Shown here in pieces: positions 1-8,487 of a stretch of DNA of 64,000 nucleotides. Below the pieces are notes generated by a model. It was not told the DNA's origin and did not search any database. It was given only the letters and a program-made list of their open reading frames with translations. Every line of letters starts with the position of its first letter. Position 1 is the first letter of the stretch. The stretch comes from Anaerolineae bacterium (GTDB lineage Bacteria > Chloroflexota > Anaerolineae > Promineifilales > Promineifilaceae): contig JAUIAP010000007.1 of assembly GCA_030425205.1 (NCBI GenBank), positions 1 to 64,000 of the forward strand. The letters are read 5' to 3'. Both the position numbers and the translations under genes were made by a program.

Positions 1-252
1 TGGCCTCTTCTCGTCACACAAGACCAGCCATTGCGCGTCTTGTTGACCAACGCCCTGCGGCTTGCATTCGCCCATCCCCTCAACGGCGCAGGGGTTGCGC
101 TGCTCGCGGCGTTGCCGATTGTCGGCTCGATTCTGTTGCCGGGCTTCTTTCTGCTCACCTGCACAGGCGCGGGAACCGCGTTACTTGTCCAGTGGGGGGC
201 ATGGCGGATCATTCGGCGTTATGTAAATTTGGAAGAAAGGATCACGGAATGA
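1..252 (+). CDS. DUF624 (YesL-like) membrane protein, C-terminal part
   Basis: The reading frame is open at the left edge of the window, so only about the last 83 residues are present and the true start lies upstream. What remains is a basic helix that mentions NALRLAFAHP, one long hydrophobic segment (about ALLAALPIVGSILLPGF) and a short second one ending in a basic tail (RIIRRY). This resembles the C-terminus of the DUF624/YesL family of small membrane proteins that usually sit beside sugar ABC permeases. The TTG at position 31 could be read as a start, but the frame upstream of it is also coding-like. The family assignment rests on a short fragment, and the role in carbohydrate uptake is inferred from the neighbouring glycosidase and oxidoreductase. 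Confidence 0.5.
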   Translation, partial: WPLLVTQDQPLRVLLTNALRLAFAHPLNGAGVALLAALPIVGSILLPGFFLLTCTGAGTALLVQWGAWRIIRRYVNLEERITE

Positions 253-316
253 TATGGAGAAGCCCCATCGGGATTGTCTCTGGGCCGCGCTGTGATCCTC
301 TTTTTTGGAGCAACTT

Positions 317-1615
317 GTGACTGAAAAGAAACGTTATGCAATTGTCGGCACGGGAGCGCGTGCGGGCATGTTTGTCAATGCCATCGTCAACACCTATCGG
401 GACGTGGCGGAGTTGGTCGCGTTTTGTGATCTCAGCGAGACACGCATGGATTGGTACAACGGGAAGTTGGAGGTAGATCGGCCGAAATACCCCGCCTCCC
501 AATTCGATCAGATGATCGCTGAAACGAAACCCGACACCGTCATCGTCACGACGATGGACGCGACCCACCACATCTACATCACCCGTGCGATGGAGCTAGG
601 GTGTGATGTCATCAGCGAAAAGCCGATGACGACCGACACCGAAAAGCTTTGCGCCATCTACGAGGCGATTGAGCGCACGGGCAGAGCGTTGACGGTGACG
701 TTCAACTATCGCTACGCTCCTGCTTACACGCAGTTCCGCAAATTGGTGATAGATGGCGTGATCGGCCGACCGCTGCACGTCGATTTTTCATGGGTGCTCA
801 ACACCAGCCACGGCGCGGACTACTTCCGCCGCTGGCATCGTGAAAAGCACAACAGCGGCGGCTTGCTCGTCCACAAATCGACCCACCATTTCGATCTCGT
901 CAACTGGTGGATCGATGCGTATCCCAAGAGCGTCTTTGCGATGGGGGATCTCAGCTTCTACGGCAAGGAAAATGCGGAAGGGCGCGGCGAAAGCTACAGC
1001 TATGCGCGTTACACCAACGAACCCGACGCGCAAGACGACCCCTTCGCCCTGCACCTGACCTCAAAAGAGGCGTTGGTTGGCCTCTACCTCAACGCGGAAG
1101 AGGAGACGGGCTACCTGCGCGACCGCAACGTGTTTGGCGAACCGATCACGATTGAAGACACGATGGCGGTGACGGCGCGTTACAGCAACGGCGCGATTTT
1201 GTCGTACTGTCTGGTCGCCTATGCGCCGTGGGAAGGGTTGCGCGTCTCAATTACGGGGACAAAGGGGCGTATCGAAATGGACATTGAAGAGAGCATCACA
1301 CATCTGCTCGGCGATGGTGAAGCGTCGGCCAGCAAAGGGCCATTCAAAGAGACCCGAATGCGCGTCTTCCCGATGTTTGGGCAGCCGTATGAACTGGAAG
1401 TCGAGATGGGCGAGGGTGGTCACGGTGGCGCAGACCCCGTGATGTTGGAGCAGATTTTTAGCCCCAATCCACCCGCCGACCCGTTTAATCGTGGCGCATC
1501 GCACATCGACGGCGCGGCCTCTATCTTGGTCGGCATTGCGGGCAATTGTGCGATGGAAACGGGGCAGCTTGTCCAGATTGACGACCTGTTTCCACTCTCT
1601 GAGTATATGAAATAA
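317..1615 (+). CDS. Gfo/Idh/MocA family NAD(P)-dependent oxidoreductase
   Basis: Predicted cytoplasmic dehydrogenase acting on a sugar or sugar acid. The N-terminus carries a Rossmann nucleotide-binding strand-loop ([10 protein letters not shown]), followed by the family hallmark EKP in SEKPMTTD, where the Lys is catalytic in the family. The C-terminal alpha/beta domain contains [18 protein letters not shown], which corresponds to the substrate-binding His region. At 432 residues it is longer than the common 340-380, typical of the subgroup next to polysaccharide-degradation genes. I chose the GTG at 317 because a GGAG box lies six bases upstream; a TTG at 305 is in frame but has no such site. 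It precedes the alpha-L-rhamnosidase, so the substrate is probably a released sugar, but nothing in the sequence fixes which one. Confidence 0.85.
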   Translation: MTEKKRYAIVGTGARAGMFVNAIVNTYRDVAELVAFCDLSETRMDWYNGKLEVDRPKYPASQFDQMIAETKPDTVIVTTMDATHHIYITRAMELGCDVISEKPMTTDTEKLCAIYEAIERTGRALTVTFNYRYAPAYTQFRKLVIDGVIGRPLHVDFSWVLNTSHGADYFRRWHREKHNSGGLLVHKSTHHFDLVNWWIDAYPKSVFAMGDLSFYGKENAEGRGESYSYARYTNEPDAQDDPFALHLTSKEALVGLYLNAEEETGYLRDRNVFGEPITIEDTMAVTARYSNGAILSYCLVAYAPWEGLRVSITGTKGRIEMDIEESITHLLGDGEASASKGPFKETRMRVFPMFGQPYELEVEMGEGGHGGADPVMLEQIFSPNPPADPFNRGASHIDGAASILVGIAGNCAMETGQLVQIDDLFPLSEYMK

Positions 1616-1684
1616 CCCACGGGAGTGCGGACGGCTCGTCCGCTCTTTGTTTGTTGGCGGACGAGCCGTCCGCGCTCCTGTGGA
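1616..1684. repeat. Long imperfect inverted repeat (hairpin)
   Basis: Two arms of about 28 bases (1616-1643 and 1657-1684) separated by a 13-base T-rich loop pair with only two or three mismatches. The central core gcggacggctcgtccgc is itself almost palindromic. It starts right after the stop codon of the oxidoreductase. It has no terminal T-run, so it is more like a dispersed REP-type palindrome than a standard intrinsic terminator, although it may attenuate transcription into the rhamnosidase gene. Confidence 0.75.
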
Positions 1685-1762
1685 TTGACACACTTCCCAG
1701 ACCGTCTTCCTGCCCAGTTGCCATGAGTTGCATCGCCACCGTGTTGGGGATGTTCAGCATGT

Positions 1763-4303
1763 ATGATGAAAGACGAGCATCCTTTTCGGCCGATCCATCT
1801 CCGCACCAACGACGACCTAAGCCCTATCGGCGTGGGCGCGCAGCCCTACTTTGGTTGGTGGATAGCGGATGGACGTGCAGACCAGCGGCAAACAGCGTAT
1901 CAAATTGTCATTTCATGCAACGGGAGATCGCAATGGGATAGTGGAGAGATGGCTGGGGATAGCCAAAACCACATTGAATATGTGGGTAAACGGCTATCCC
2001 CAGCTACAACATATCAGTGGCGCGTGCGTGTGTGGGATTCGGCCGATAATGTAAGTGATTGGAGCGAGCTAGCCACCTTCACGACAGGGCTGTTCACCAA
2101 CGCCGATTGGCAAGGCGCGCATTGGATCAAGCGCGACAACAACGATCCCGACGATTACACCTATTTTCACAAACGTTTTCTTCTTCAATGCGGCGACGTG
2201 CAGCAAGCGATGTTGTACGTCGCCGCTGTTCATCAGTTTGAGGTGACGCTCAACGGTGCGGTCGTTGGCAAGTGGAGCAGCTACCACTATCCCCAGTTTC
2301 AATACTACAAAGCGTTTGACATCACCGAATACCTGCGCGACGAAAATGAATTGACCGTTTTGACACACTGGTTCGGCGGTGGGCAAGGTCGCCCCGCCAG
2401 CGCACGCGGCCTCATTCTCAAGGCAATCATCACGTTGCACGACGGGCAAACGATCCACATCAACAGCGATGATAGCTGGCATTGTCGTCGCGCCGAGCAG
2501 TGGCAGCAGGGACAGCCGTTGCGACATGACCATGAAGGGGTTGGCTATGTTGAGGCGATTGAGGATTTACGATGTACGATTGACGATTTACGCTGGTTGC
2601 CTGTTGCGGTGATTGGAGAGCATCCGATTGCTCCGTGGACAGCGACATTGCGTCCCGATTTGACGCAGATCGTCGAGTATGAGATTGTGCCAGAGCGGAT
2701 TTGGCGGCGGGAAGATGGCGCGACAATGGTTGACTTGGGGGCGGTATATGCTGGTCGGCCGAAAATCACATTCAGCGGCACGGGCCAGACGACCATCCTC
2801 GCCGGTTACACGCTCAACCCCGATGACACCATCAACGAATTCCACAATCAGGGAACGGATATGCGCTACTTCGCGCATGGCAATGGGGATGGGTTTGCGT
2901 TTTTGCCGTTGGAGATGTTGGGGATGCGCTATTTTGAGATTAGGGGGGAGTTATCGGCCGAAAATATCCTCTTCATCGTCCGCCACACTGAGCTAGACGA
3001 CTCCCGCTCCACCTTCACCACCTCCGACGATCAACTCAACGCCGTTTGGCACTTTCTCAAACGCTCGATCCCGGTCGCCGCGCAAGAGCAGTTTCTCGAC
3101 ACGCCCACCCGTGAGAAGGGGGGCTTTTTGGTCGATAGCCTCAATGAGAGCTTGGTTGCGATGGCGGCGTATGGCGAACGCAAGCTGACGCGCCGCGCCC
3201 TGCACGAATTTCTTGACTCACAAACGCAGTATTGGCCCGATGGCCGCCTGAACGCCGTCTATCCCAACGGGGATGGCGTACGCGATATCCCCGACTTCAC
3301 GCAAGCGTTCCTCGTCTGGGTCTGGCACTACTACATGCAGACGGGCGATATGATTTTCCTGCGCGCTAACTACGCCCAACTCAAGGCGGTTGCCGACTAC
3401 GTGCTGCGCCATCGCAACGCGACGACGGGCTTGATCCACGACCTCACAGGTGGCGACGGCGGCCCCTACCATCACGGCATCATCGACTGGCCGCCGACGA
3501 TGCGCTATGGCTACGACATGCAGACAGTCGCCCGTACCGTCGTCAACTGCTATGCCTACGCCGACTTTGACATCATGGCGAAGATAGCGGACGCTGTGGG
3601 GGAGATGGCCGATGCAGCCAATTTCCGTAATCACGCCGATCAACTTCGCATAGCGATAAACGACAAACTCATCACCGCAAATAACCGCTACTGCGACGGC
3701 TTGCGGCACGATGGCTCGCAATGCGACCACGCCGGCCAGCAGGCGAACACCTTTCCGCTTGCGCTCGGCATCACCCCCGAGAACGGTAAGCGATCGGTCT
3801 ACGCGCATATCAAAGCGCGTAAAATGAACAGCGGAATGCCGACGGTCTATTACTTAATGCGTGCGGTTGGTGAGATGGGCGATGGAGAGCATCTGCTTGA
3901 CCTCTACACGCGCGCCGATTGGGATGGTTGGGCGAACAACATGGCGAAGGGGGCAACCTGTACATGGGAAGGGTGGGACTCCGATCAACGCGTCGCGCAA
4001 AGTCTTTCCCATCCATGGGGGGCGATTGGGCTGCTCGGATTGCAGGCGTATGTCTTGGGTGTGCAGCCGCTTGCGCCGCAGTTCGCCAGGGTGCAGATTA
4101 AGCCGCTTGATTTTGGGGATCGGTTGACTCATGCGCGTGGCACGATTCCGACTGAGCGGGGGGATATTGTGATTGCGTGGCAGCGGGATGGGGAGACGTT
4201 TACAATTGAGGTGACGCTGCCAGTGGGTATTTCGGCCGAAATTAGCTTGCCCAACACCCAAACACGTTCCATTGGCAGTGGCAAACACCAATTTACCTAT
4301 TAG
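1763..4303 (+). CDS. Alpha-L-rhamnosidase, glycoside hydrolase family 78
   Basis: Hydrolyses terminal alpha-L-rhamnose from rhamnogalacturonan oligosaccharides or glycosides; GH78 enzymes use an inverting mechanism. The N-terminal part (about residues 1-110) is a fibronectin-like domain ending in a WSELATFTTG stretch. Next come the beta-sandwich domains common to Bac_rhamnosid proteins, then the alpha/alpha-barrel. The barrel carries the GH78 signature DTPTREKGGFLVD near residue 446 (acidic residues equivalent to the catalytic Asp/Glu set) and a second Glu in TCTWEGWD near residue 732. The length of 846 residues is usual. No signal peptide is visible, so the enzyme should act in the cytoplasm on imported oligosaccharides. 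It is followed after 11 bases by a DUF6194 gene and two hydrolase genes, and free rhamnose would feed the rha operon at 14401-19741. A short repetitive stretch near residues 265-282 looks like an inserted repeat. Confidence 0.92.
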   Translation: MMKDEHPFRPIHLRTNDDLSPIGVGAQPYFGWWIADGRADQRQTAYQIVISCNGRSQWDSGEMAGDSQNHIEYVGKRLSPATTYQWRVRVWDSADNVSDWSELATFTTGLFTNADWQGAHWIKRDNNDPDDYTYFHKRFLLQCGDVQQAMLYVAAVHQFEVTLNGAVVGKWSSYHYPQFQYYKAFDITEYLRDENELTVLTHWFGGGQGRPASARGLILKAIITLHDGQTIHINSDDSWHCRRAEQWQQGQPLRHDHEGVGYVEAIEDLRCTIDDLRWLPVAVIGEHPIAPWTATLRPDLTQIVEYEIVPERIWRREDGATMVDLGAVYAGRPKITFSGTGQTTILAGYTLNPDDTINEFHNQGTDMRYFAHGNGDGFAFLPLEMLGMRYFEIRGELSAENILFIVRHTELDDSRSTFTTSDDQLNAVWHFLKRSIPVAAQEQFLDTPTREKGGFLVDSLNESLVAMAAYGERKLTRRALHEFLDSQTQYWPDGRLNAVYPNGDGVRDIPDFTQAFLVWVWHYYMQTGDMIFLRANYAQLKAVADYVLRHRNATTGLIHDLTGGDGGPYHHGIIDWPPTMRYGYDMQTVARTVVNCYAYADFDIMAKIADAVGEMADAANFRNHADQLRIAINDKLITANNRYCDGLRHDGSQCDHAGQQANTFPLALGITPENGKRSVYAHIKARKMNSGMPTVYYLMRAVGEMGDGEHLLDLYTRADWDGWANNMAKGATCTWEGWDSDQRVAQSLSHPWGAIGLLGLQAYVLGVQPLAPQFARVQIKPLDFGDRLTHARGTIPTERGDIVIAWQRDGETFTIEVTLPVGISAEISLPNTQTRSIGSGKHQFTY

Positions 4304-4314
4304 GAGATTGCAAA

Positions 4315-4740
4315 ATGGATGAGTCAGCCATTTCCGATTACATGACCCAAACATTTCCTGACGCAGAAACGAGCAATGATTACGGATACCTGTTTTGGTA
4401 TTATCGCTCTGAACGCATGGTGCCGTTTGCATCCCTTTCCTCATCCGACAACGAGTACGATAACGTCTCAAATCTCAATCGCGCGGGTGTCTATCGGCTC
4501 AATATCGGCGTGAGTCGGCCGACATTTCAAGCCTTGTTTGGAACGGACAAAGTCGCTGTTGAGAACTACGATTTCACCACCTTAGACGAGATCATGCCCC
4601 ATCCCCAATATGCAAATCAGTCGTTTATCTGCGTGCTTGCACCCAGTGCGGCGACTTTTGAAAAGTTGCGTCCATTGTTGACAGAGGCGTATGAACTCGC
4701 TGCTCGCAGATTTGCGCGAAAAAACAAAACAGCATCATGA
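4315..4740 (+). CDS. DUF6194 family protein
   Basis: A 141-residue soluble protein resembling the DUF6194 family, known from an N-terminal segment with acidic and aromatic residues, a central NRAGVYRLNIGVSR motif and a C-terminal HPQYANQSFICVLAPS segment; all three are present here. No catalytic motif is evident and no biochemical role is established for the family. The gene sits 11 bases after the rhamnosidase and overlaps the next gene by four bases (ATGA), so it is probably in the same transcript, but nothing ties it chemically to rhamnose release. Confidence 0.75.
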   Translation: MDESAISDYMTQTFPDAETSNDYGYLFWYYRSERMVPFASLSSSDNEYDNVSNLNRAGVYRLNIGVSRPTFQALFGTDKVAVENYDFTTLDEIMPHPQYANQSFICVLAPSAATFEKLRPLLTEAYELAARRFARKNKTAS

Positions 4741-5390
4741 CATTCTTGATTCAACCTTATAGTAAATTGGTCATGATCGGCGATTCGATCACTGATTGTG
4801 GTCGTAGGCGGCCGATTGGCACAGGCAGCGAAGCCGCGCTCGGCAACGGCTATGTCCACCTGACGAACGCCCTGCTCACCGCCGCCTACCCTGACCACCA
4901 TATCGACATCGTCAACATGGGTATCAGCGGCAACACCGTGCGCGATCTGCACCGTCGCTGGCAGACCGACGTTCTCGATCTCAAACCCGCTTGGCTTGCT
5001 GTCAAAATCGGCATCAACGATGTATGGCGGCAGTTTGAGCGTGGACGAATGCGTGAGGCGGTGCAGTTGGCGGAATTCGGCCGAATCTACAACACCATCC
5101 TCGCCCAAGTGCGCCCCCAACTCAAAGGCTTGATTTTGCTCACACCTTACTACATCCAATCCGACCGCAACGACCCGATGCGTGCCAGAATGGACGAATA
5201 CGGTGCAGTCGTCAAGCAGATCGCCAGCGCATATGACGCGATTTTGGTCGATACACAAGCCGCCTTTGATGCTGTGTTGGAACACGTCGCGCCGACCGAT
5301 TTAGCGGCCGATTTCGTCCATCCCGATACGGCGGGGCATATGATTTTGGCGCGCGCCTTCTTGACTGCGCTAGGATTTAAGTGGAGCTAA
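4737..5390 (+). CDS. SGNH/GDSL hydrolase
   Basis: Esterase of the SGNH superfamily. Block I is GDSITD with the nucleophilic Ser near residue 17; the block II Gly is in NMGISGNTV, the block III Asn is in IGINDVW, and block V is DFVHPD with Asp and His near residues 192 and 195. All four catalytic signatures are therefore present. There is no signal peptide, which fits an intracellular deacetylase or esterase. Its place between the GH78 gene and a second esterase suggests removal of acetyl groups from imported pectin-derived oligosaccharides. This is an inference from context; the family also includes lysophospholipases and thioesterases. The start overlaps the preceding stop by four bases. Confidence 0.9.
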   Translation: MTFLIQPYSKLVMIGDSITDCGRRRPIGTGSEAALGNGYVHLTNALLTAAYPDHHIDIVNMGISGNTVRDLHRRWQTDVLDLKPAWLAVKIGINDVWRQFERGRMREAVQLAEFGRIYNTILAQVRPQLKGLILLTPYYIQSDRNDPMRARMDEYGAVVKQIASAYDAILVDTQAAFDAVLEHVAPTDLAADFVHPDTAGHMILARAFLTALGFKWS

Positions 5391-5392
5391 CG

Positions 5393-6343
5393 ATGTTTCA
5401 TTTACAAACACATCTGGATGAATTGCCAATTGGCTCGGGCGTGACGCGGGAAAGTTTGGGGCAGGTGTTGGGGATTGGGAATCGGCCGAAAATCACACCA
5501 TCGGCCGAACTTCTATCTGCAACCGAATACCCCACCTACACCGAACAAAAATATGCGCTCGCTGTCGGCGATGGCGTGCTTGCGCCGATGTACCTGCTCG
5601 TCCCGAGAAGCGAGCCACCCTACACGCCGATCCTCGCCTTTCACGGGCATAATCCCAGCGTTCAATTTATCTTGGGTCACTATCCCGACCCAGAAACTGA
5701 GGCGGAAAAGTTAAACGTTGACAACAACTTCGCCCAGCGTTTGGCGCAAGCGGGCTATCTCGTCTGCGCTGTCGAGCAGCGCGGTATGGGTGAGCGTGTA
5801 ACCAACTTAGTCGCGGATGGAGAAGTGCCGGGATCATGTCGTCAACTCGCTTTTTATTATCAGATGCACGGGCGCACCCTGCTCGGTGAACGGGTCTGGG
5901 ATGGCATGTGCGCCATCGACTATCTGCAAACACGCGACGACGTGCGCTTCGACGCGCTTGGCTGCACGGGGCATTCGGGCGGTGGCACGACGACGCTCTT
6001 TTTATCGGCCCTCGATCAACGCATCAAGGCGGCCGTCGTCTCCTGCTATTTTTGTGCCTTTGAGCAGTCGATTTTGGGGGTCTGGCATTGTGAATGTAAC
6101 TATGTGCCAAATTTATTGTCACTCGGCAATGCGGGTGACATCGCCGCCCTAATCGCACCGCGTCCGCTCTGCATCATCAATGGTCGCCACGATCCGATCT
6201 TTCCGATTGACGGGGTCACGGCGCAGTTCCCAATTGTCGAACGCGCCTATGATGATCCCGCCGCCTGTCAACTGTACATTCATGACGGCGCACATGCGTA
6301 TCACGTACCGACGAGCCGTGCATGGTTTGAGCGATGGTTATAA
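5393..6343 (+). CDS. Alpha/beta-hydrolase family esterase
   Basis: Cytoplasmic alpha/beta-hydrolase of about 316 residues. The oxyanion region is PILAFHGHNP, the nucleophile elbow is GHSGG with Ser near residue 195, the likely acid is Asp in NGRHDPIFP and the likely general base is His in DGAHAYH. This arrangement resembles acetyl-xylan-esterase-like and dienelactone-hydrolase-like enzymes that act on sugar or polyketide esters. I place the start at the ATG at 5393, six bases after a GGAG box, rather than the in-frame GTG at 5381 that overlaps the previous gene. With the SGNH gene just upstream it may deesterify oligosaccharides before or after rhamnosidase action; the substrate is not visible from sequence. 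Confidence 0.85.
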   Translation: MFHLQTHLDELPIGSGVTRESLGQVLGIGNRPKITPSAELLSATEYPTYTEQKYALAVGDGVLAPMYLLVPRSEPPYTPILAFHGHNPSVQFILGHYPDPETEAEKLNVDNNFAQRLAQAGYLVCAVEQRGMGERVTNLVADGEVPGSCRQLAFYYQMHGRTLLGERVWDGMCAIDYLQTRDDVRFDALGCTGHSGGGTTTLFLSALDQRIKAAVVSCYFCAFEQSILGVWHCECNYVPNLLSLGNAGDIAALIAPRPLCIINGRHDPIFPIDGVTAQFPIVERAYDDPAACQLYIHDGAHAYHVPTSRAWFERWL

Positions 6344-6370
6344 GGATGAGTTTGCCAAATGTTTGGAATA

Positions 6371-6393
6371 GCATGATAGCCGTGCTATCATGC
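6371..6393. promoter_or_regulatory. Perfect palindrome, probable HigA operator
   Basis: Two 10-base arms, gcatgatagc and gctatcatgc, are exact inverted complements around a three-base centre, and the palindrome ends four bases before the GTG start of the toxin gene. HigA antitoxins bind such palindromes to repress their own operon. There is no following T-run, so a terminator role for the upstream esterase gene is less likely. Confidence 0.7.
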
Positions 6394-6397
6394 TATC

Positions 6398-6691
6398 GTG
6401 ATTCGATCTTTTTATGATCAAGGGACGGAAGACATCTTCAATGGTGTTAACTCAAAGGCTGCGCGGAAAGCTTGCCCAAGCAATCTGTGGCGTGTTGCGG
6501 CACGAAAGTTGGAGCAGTTGGACTCGGCCGAAATGCTCGATGATCTGCGAATTCCACCGGGTAATCGTCTTGAAGCACTGAAAGGGGATCGGCATGGGCA
6601 ACATAGCATTCGCATCAACGCACAGTATCGCATCTGTTTTGAATGGCTCGGTAACGTACCCGATCACGTTGAAATTGTTGATTACCATTAG
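6398..6691 (+). CDS. higB: HigB-like toxin (RelE/ParE superfamily)
   Basis: Small ribosome-dependent mRNA endonuclease toxin of a type II toxin-antitoxin system. The 97 residues start MIRSFYDQGTEDIF, contain the central basic region RRKLEQLD-like (ARKLEQLDSA) and end with RYRICFEW-type and VEIVDYH motifs, the standard HigB/RelE pattern of plasmid maintenance killer proteins. The start is GTG, a few bases after a perfect palindrome. The antitoxin gene follows 18 bases later, which is the toxin-first order typical of higBA. The pair lies between two carbohydrate gene groups and has no obvious functional link with either. Confidence 0.9.
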   Translation: MIRSFYDQGTEDIFNGVNSKAARKACPSNLWRVAARKLEQLDSAEMLDDLRIPPGNRLEALKGDRHGQHSIRINAQYRICFEWLGNVPDHVEIVDYH

Positions 6692-6709
6692 TTGTTTGAG
6701 GAGATAAAT

Positions 6710-7036
6710 ATGGTTCGCATTCCGACACATCGAGCACCAACACACCCCGGCGAAATGTTGCTGGAGGAATTTCTTGTGCCGATGAATTTGACGCAACGTG
6801 AGCTGGCATTAGGGATTCAAGTGCCGTATCAACGTGTCAATGAAATCATCAATGGGCGACGAGGCATAACGCCGAGCACCGCCTTGCGATTGGCAAAATA
6901 TTTTGGGACCTCGGCTGCCTTTTGGATGAATCTTCAACTGCGCTGGGATTTATACTTCGCCCAACAATCCGAAGCGCAAGTATTGCAAGCGATAGAACCC
7001 TATTCTGGCGCAGCCAATATACCTTTGGCTGGATAG
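6710..7036 (+). CDS. higA: HigA-like antitoxin, XRE-family HTH protein
   Basis: Antitoxin and autorepressor partner of HigB. The N-terminus has the HigA signature THPGEMLLEEFL, followed by a helix-turn-helix at about residues 25-51 (LTQRELA, then VPYQRVNEIINGRRGI), then AFWMNLQLRWDL, the conserved segment after the HTH. I prefer the ATG at 6710, which has a GAGGAG ribosome-binding site six bases upstream, over the in-frame TTG at 6692. It is expected to bind the palindrome at 6371-6393 together with HigB. Confidence 0.92.
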   Translation: MVRIPTHRAPTHPGEMLLEEFLVPMNLTQRELALGIQVPYQRVNEIINGRRGITPSTALRLAKYFGTSAAFWMNLQLRWDLYFAQQSEAQVLQAIEPYSGAANIPLAG

Positions 7037-7073
7037 CATCGGTCACACTGCATCAGAATCACAAAACACGCAA

Positions 7074-8477
7074 ATGTCTTCACTTCACCCACACCGTTAT
7101 TTTTCGGCCGAAAACGCCCCCTTAGCCCACGAACTCTACCAAACAGTCGCCGACCTCCCGCTCGTCTGCCCGCACGGACACGTCGATCCGCGCCTCTTCT
7201 CTGACCCCGACTACCGCTTCGGCTCTCCCACCGAACTATTCCTGATTCCCGATCACTACATCTTCCGCATGTTGTATTCGCAGGGGATTCGGCTGGAGGA
7301 ACTGGCCGTGCCGCGTCAGGATGGCGGTGCGACGGAGGGCGACCACCGCAAGGCGTGGCAAAAGTTCGCCGAGCACTACTACCTCTTTCGCGGTACGCCG
7401 ACGGGCATATGGCTGAAAGAGGCGTTTGCCGACTTGTTTGATTTGATGGAGCCGTTGAATGGGGAAAATGCACAGGCAGTTTATGATTTGATGGCGGAGC
7501 GATTGGATTCGGCCGATCTCCACCCCCGCCCCCTCTTCGACCGCTTCAACATCGAGGTGCTTTGCACCACCGACGCAGCCACCGACACGCTCGAACACCA
7601 CCAAGCGATCCGCGATTCAGGCTGGCATGGGCGCATCTTGCCGACGTTCCGCCCCGATGCAGTCGTCAATCTCGACACCGAAAACTGGCGCGACAACATC
7701 GATCAGTTAAGTGACGTTTCAGGCGTAGATGTCATCGATTATCCATCGTTTGTGCAAGCATTGGAGCAACGACGCAGCTTCTTCAAGCAGATGGGCGCAA
7801 CCGCCACCGACCACGCCGCACTGACCGCCCACAGCGCACGCTTGAGCGATGCCGAGGCGGCGCGCATCTTCCAAGCGGCGTTGCAAGGGAAGATCACGGC
7901 CGAGAGCGCGACCCAATTTACCGCCCACATGCTCAATGAGATGGCGCGGATGAGTGTCGAAGATGGGCTGGTGATGCAGTTACACGTCGGCTCCTATCGC
8001 AACCACAACGCTGACATTTTCGCCAAATTCGGCCGCGACAAAGGGGCAGACATCCCAATCACGACCGAGTTCACGCGCAACTTGCGCCCGCTGCTCAACC
8101 GCTACGCCAACGATCCCAACTTCAAGCTCATCTTCTTCAATCTCGACGAGACGACCTATGCCCGCGAGCTAGCACCCCTGGCAGGGCATTATCCCGCCGT
8201 CAAATTGGGGCCGCCCTGGTGGTTCCACGACAGCTTGAACGGGATGCGCCGCTACTTCGATCAGGTGATGGAGACGGCGGGGCTGTATAACACGGCCGGT
8301 TTCAACGACGACACCCGCGCCTATCCGTCGATTCCCGCACGCCATACGGTCTGGCGACGCGCATCGGCCGATTGGGTCGCCGGCCTCATCAGCCAGCACA
8401 TCGTCAGCGAGAGCGAAGGGGCCGAGATGGTGCAGGCGTTGGCCTACGACCTCGCTAAATCAGCCTACAATCTTTAA
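7074..8477 (+). CDS. uxaC: Uronate isomerase (glucuronate/galacturonate isomerase)
   Basis: Converts D-glucuronate to D-fructuronate or D-galacturonate to D-tagaturonate in the cytoplasm. The 467-residue protein has the metal-binding HxH of the amidohydrolase superfamily in CPHGHVDP at about residues 33-38, the conserved RNHNADIF-type segment (SYRNHNADIF) and the C-terminal GPPWWFHDS and FNDDTRAYPSIPARH motifs diagnostic of UxaC. The start ATG at 7074 aligns with the usual short N-terminus. The next gene, ten bases downstream, is a fructuronate reductase, so glucuronate is the more likely substrate here, though pectin-derived galacturonate cannot be excluded. Confidence 0.95.
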   Translation: MSSLHPHRYFSAENAPLAHELYQTVADLPLVCPHGHVDPRLFSDPDYRFGSPTELFLIPDHYIFRMLYSQGIRLEELAVPRQDGGATEGDHRKAWQKFAEHYYLFRGTPTGIWLKEAFADLFDLMEPLNGENAQAVYDLMAERLDSADLHPRPLFDRFNIEVLCTTDAATDTLEHHQAIRDSGWHGRILPTFRPDAVVNLDTENWRDNIDQLSDVSGVDVIDYPSFVQALEQRRSFFKQMGATATDHAALTAHSARLSDAEAARIFQAALQGKITAESATQFTAHMLNEMARMSVEDGLVMQLHVGSYRNHNADIFAKFGRDKGADIPITTEFTRNLRPLLNRYANDPNFKLIFFNLDETTYARELAPLAGHYPAVKLGPPWWFHDSLNGMRRYFDQVMETAGLYNTAGFNDDTRAYPSIPARHTVWRRASADWVAGLISQHIVSESEGAEMVQALAYDLAKSAYNL

Positions 8478-8487
8478 AAGCGCAGCC

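Noticed and set aside
3218-3808. 196-codon frame opposite the rhamnosidase gene
   Set aside because: Shadow of the GH78 catalytic region; no family features.
6371-6393. Palindrome before higB as terminator of the esterase gene
   Set aside because: No T-run follows and it abuts the toxin start codon, which fits an operator better.
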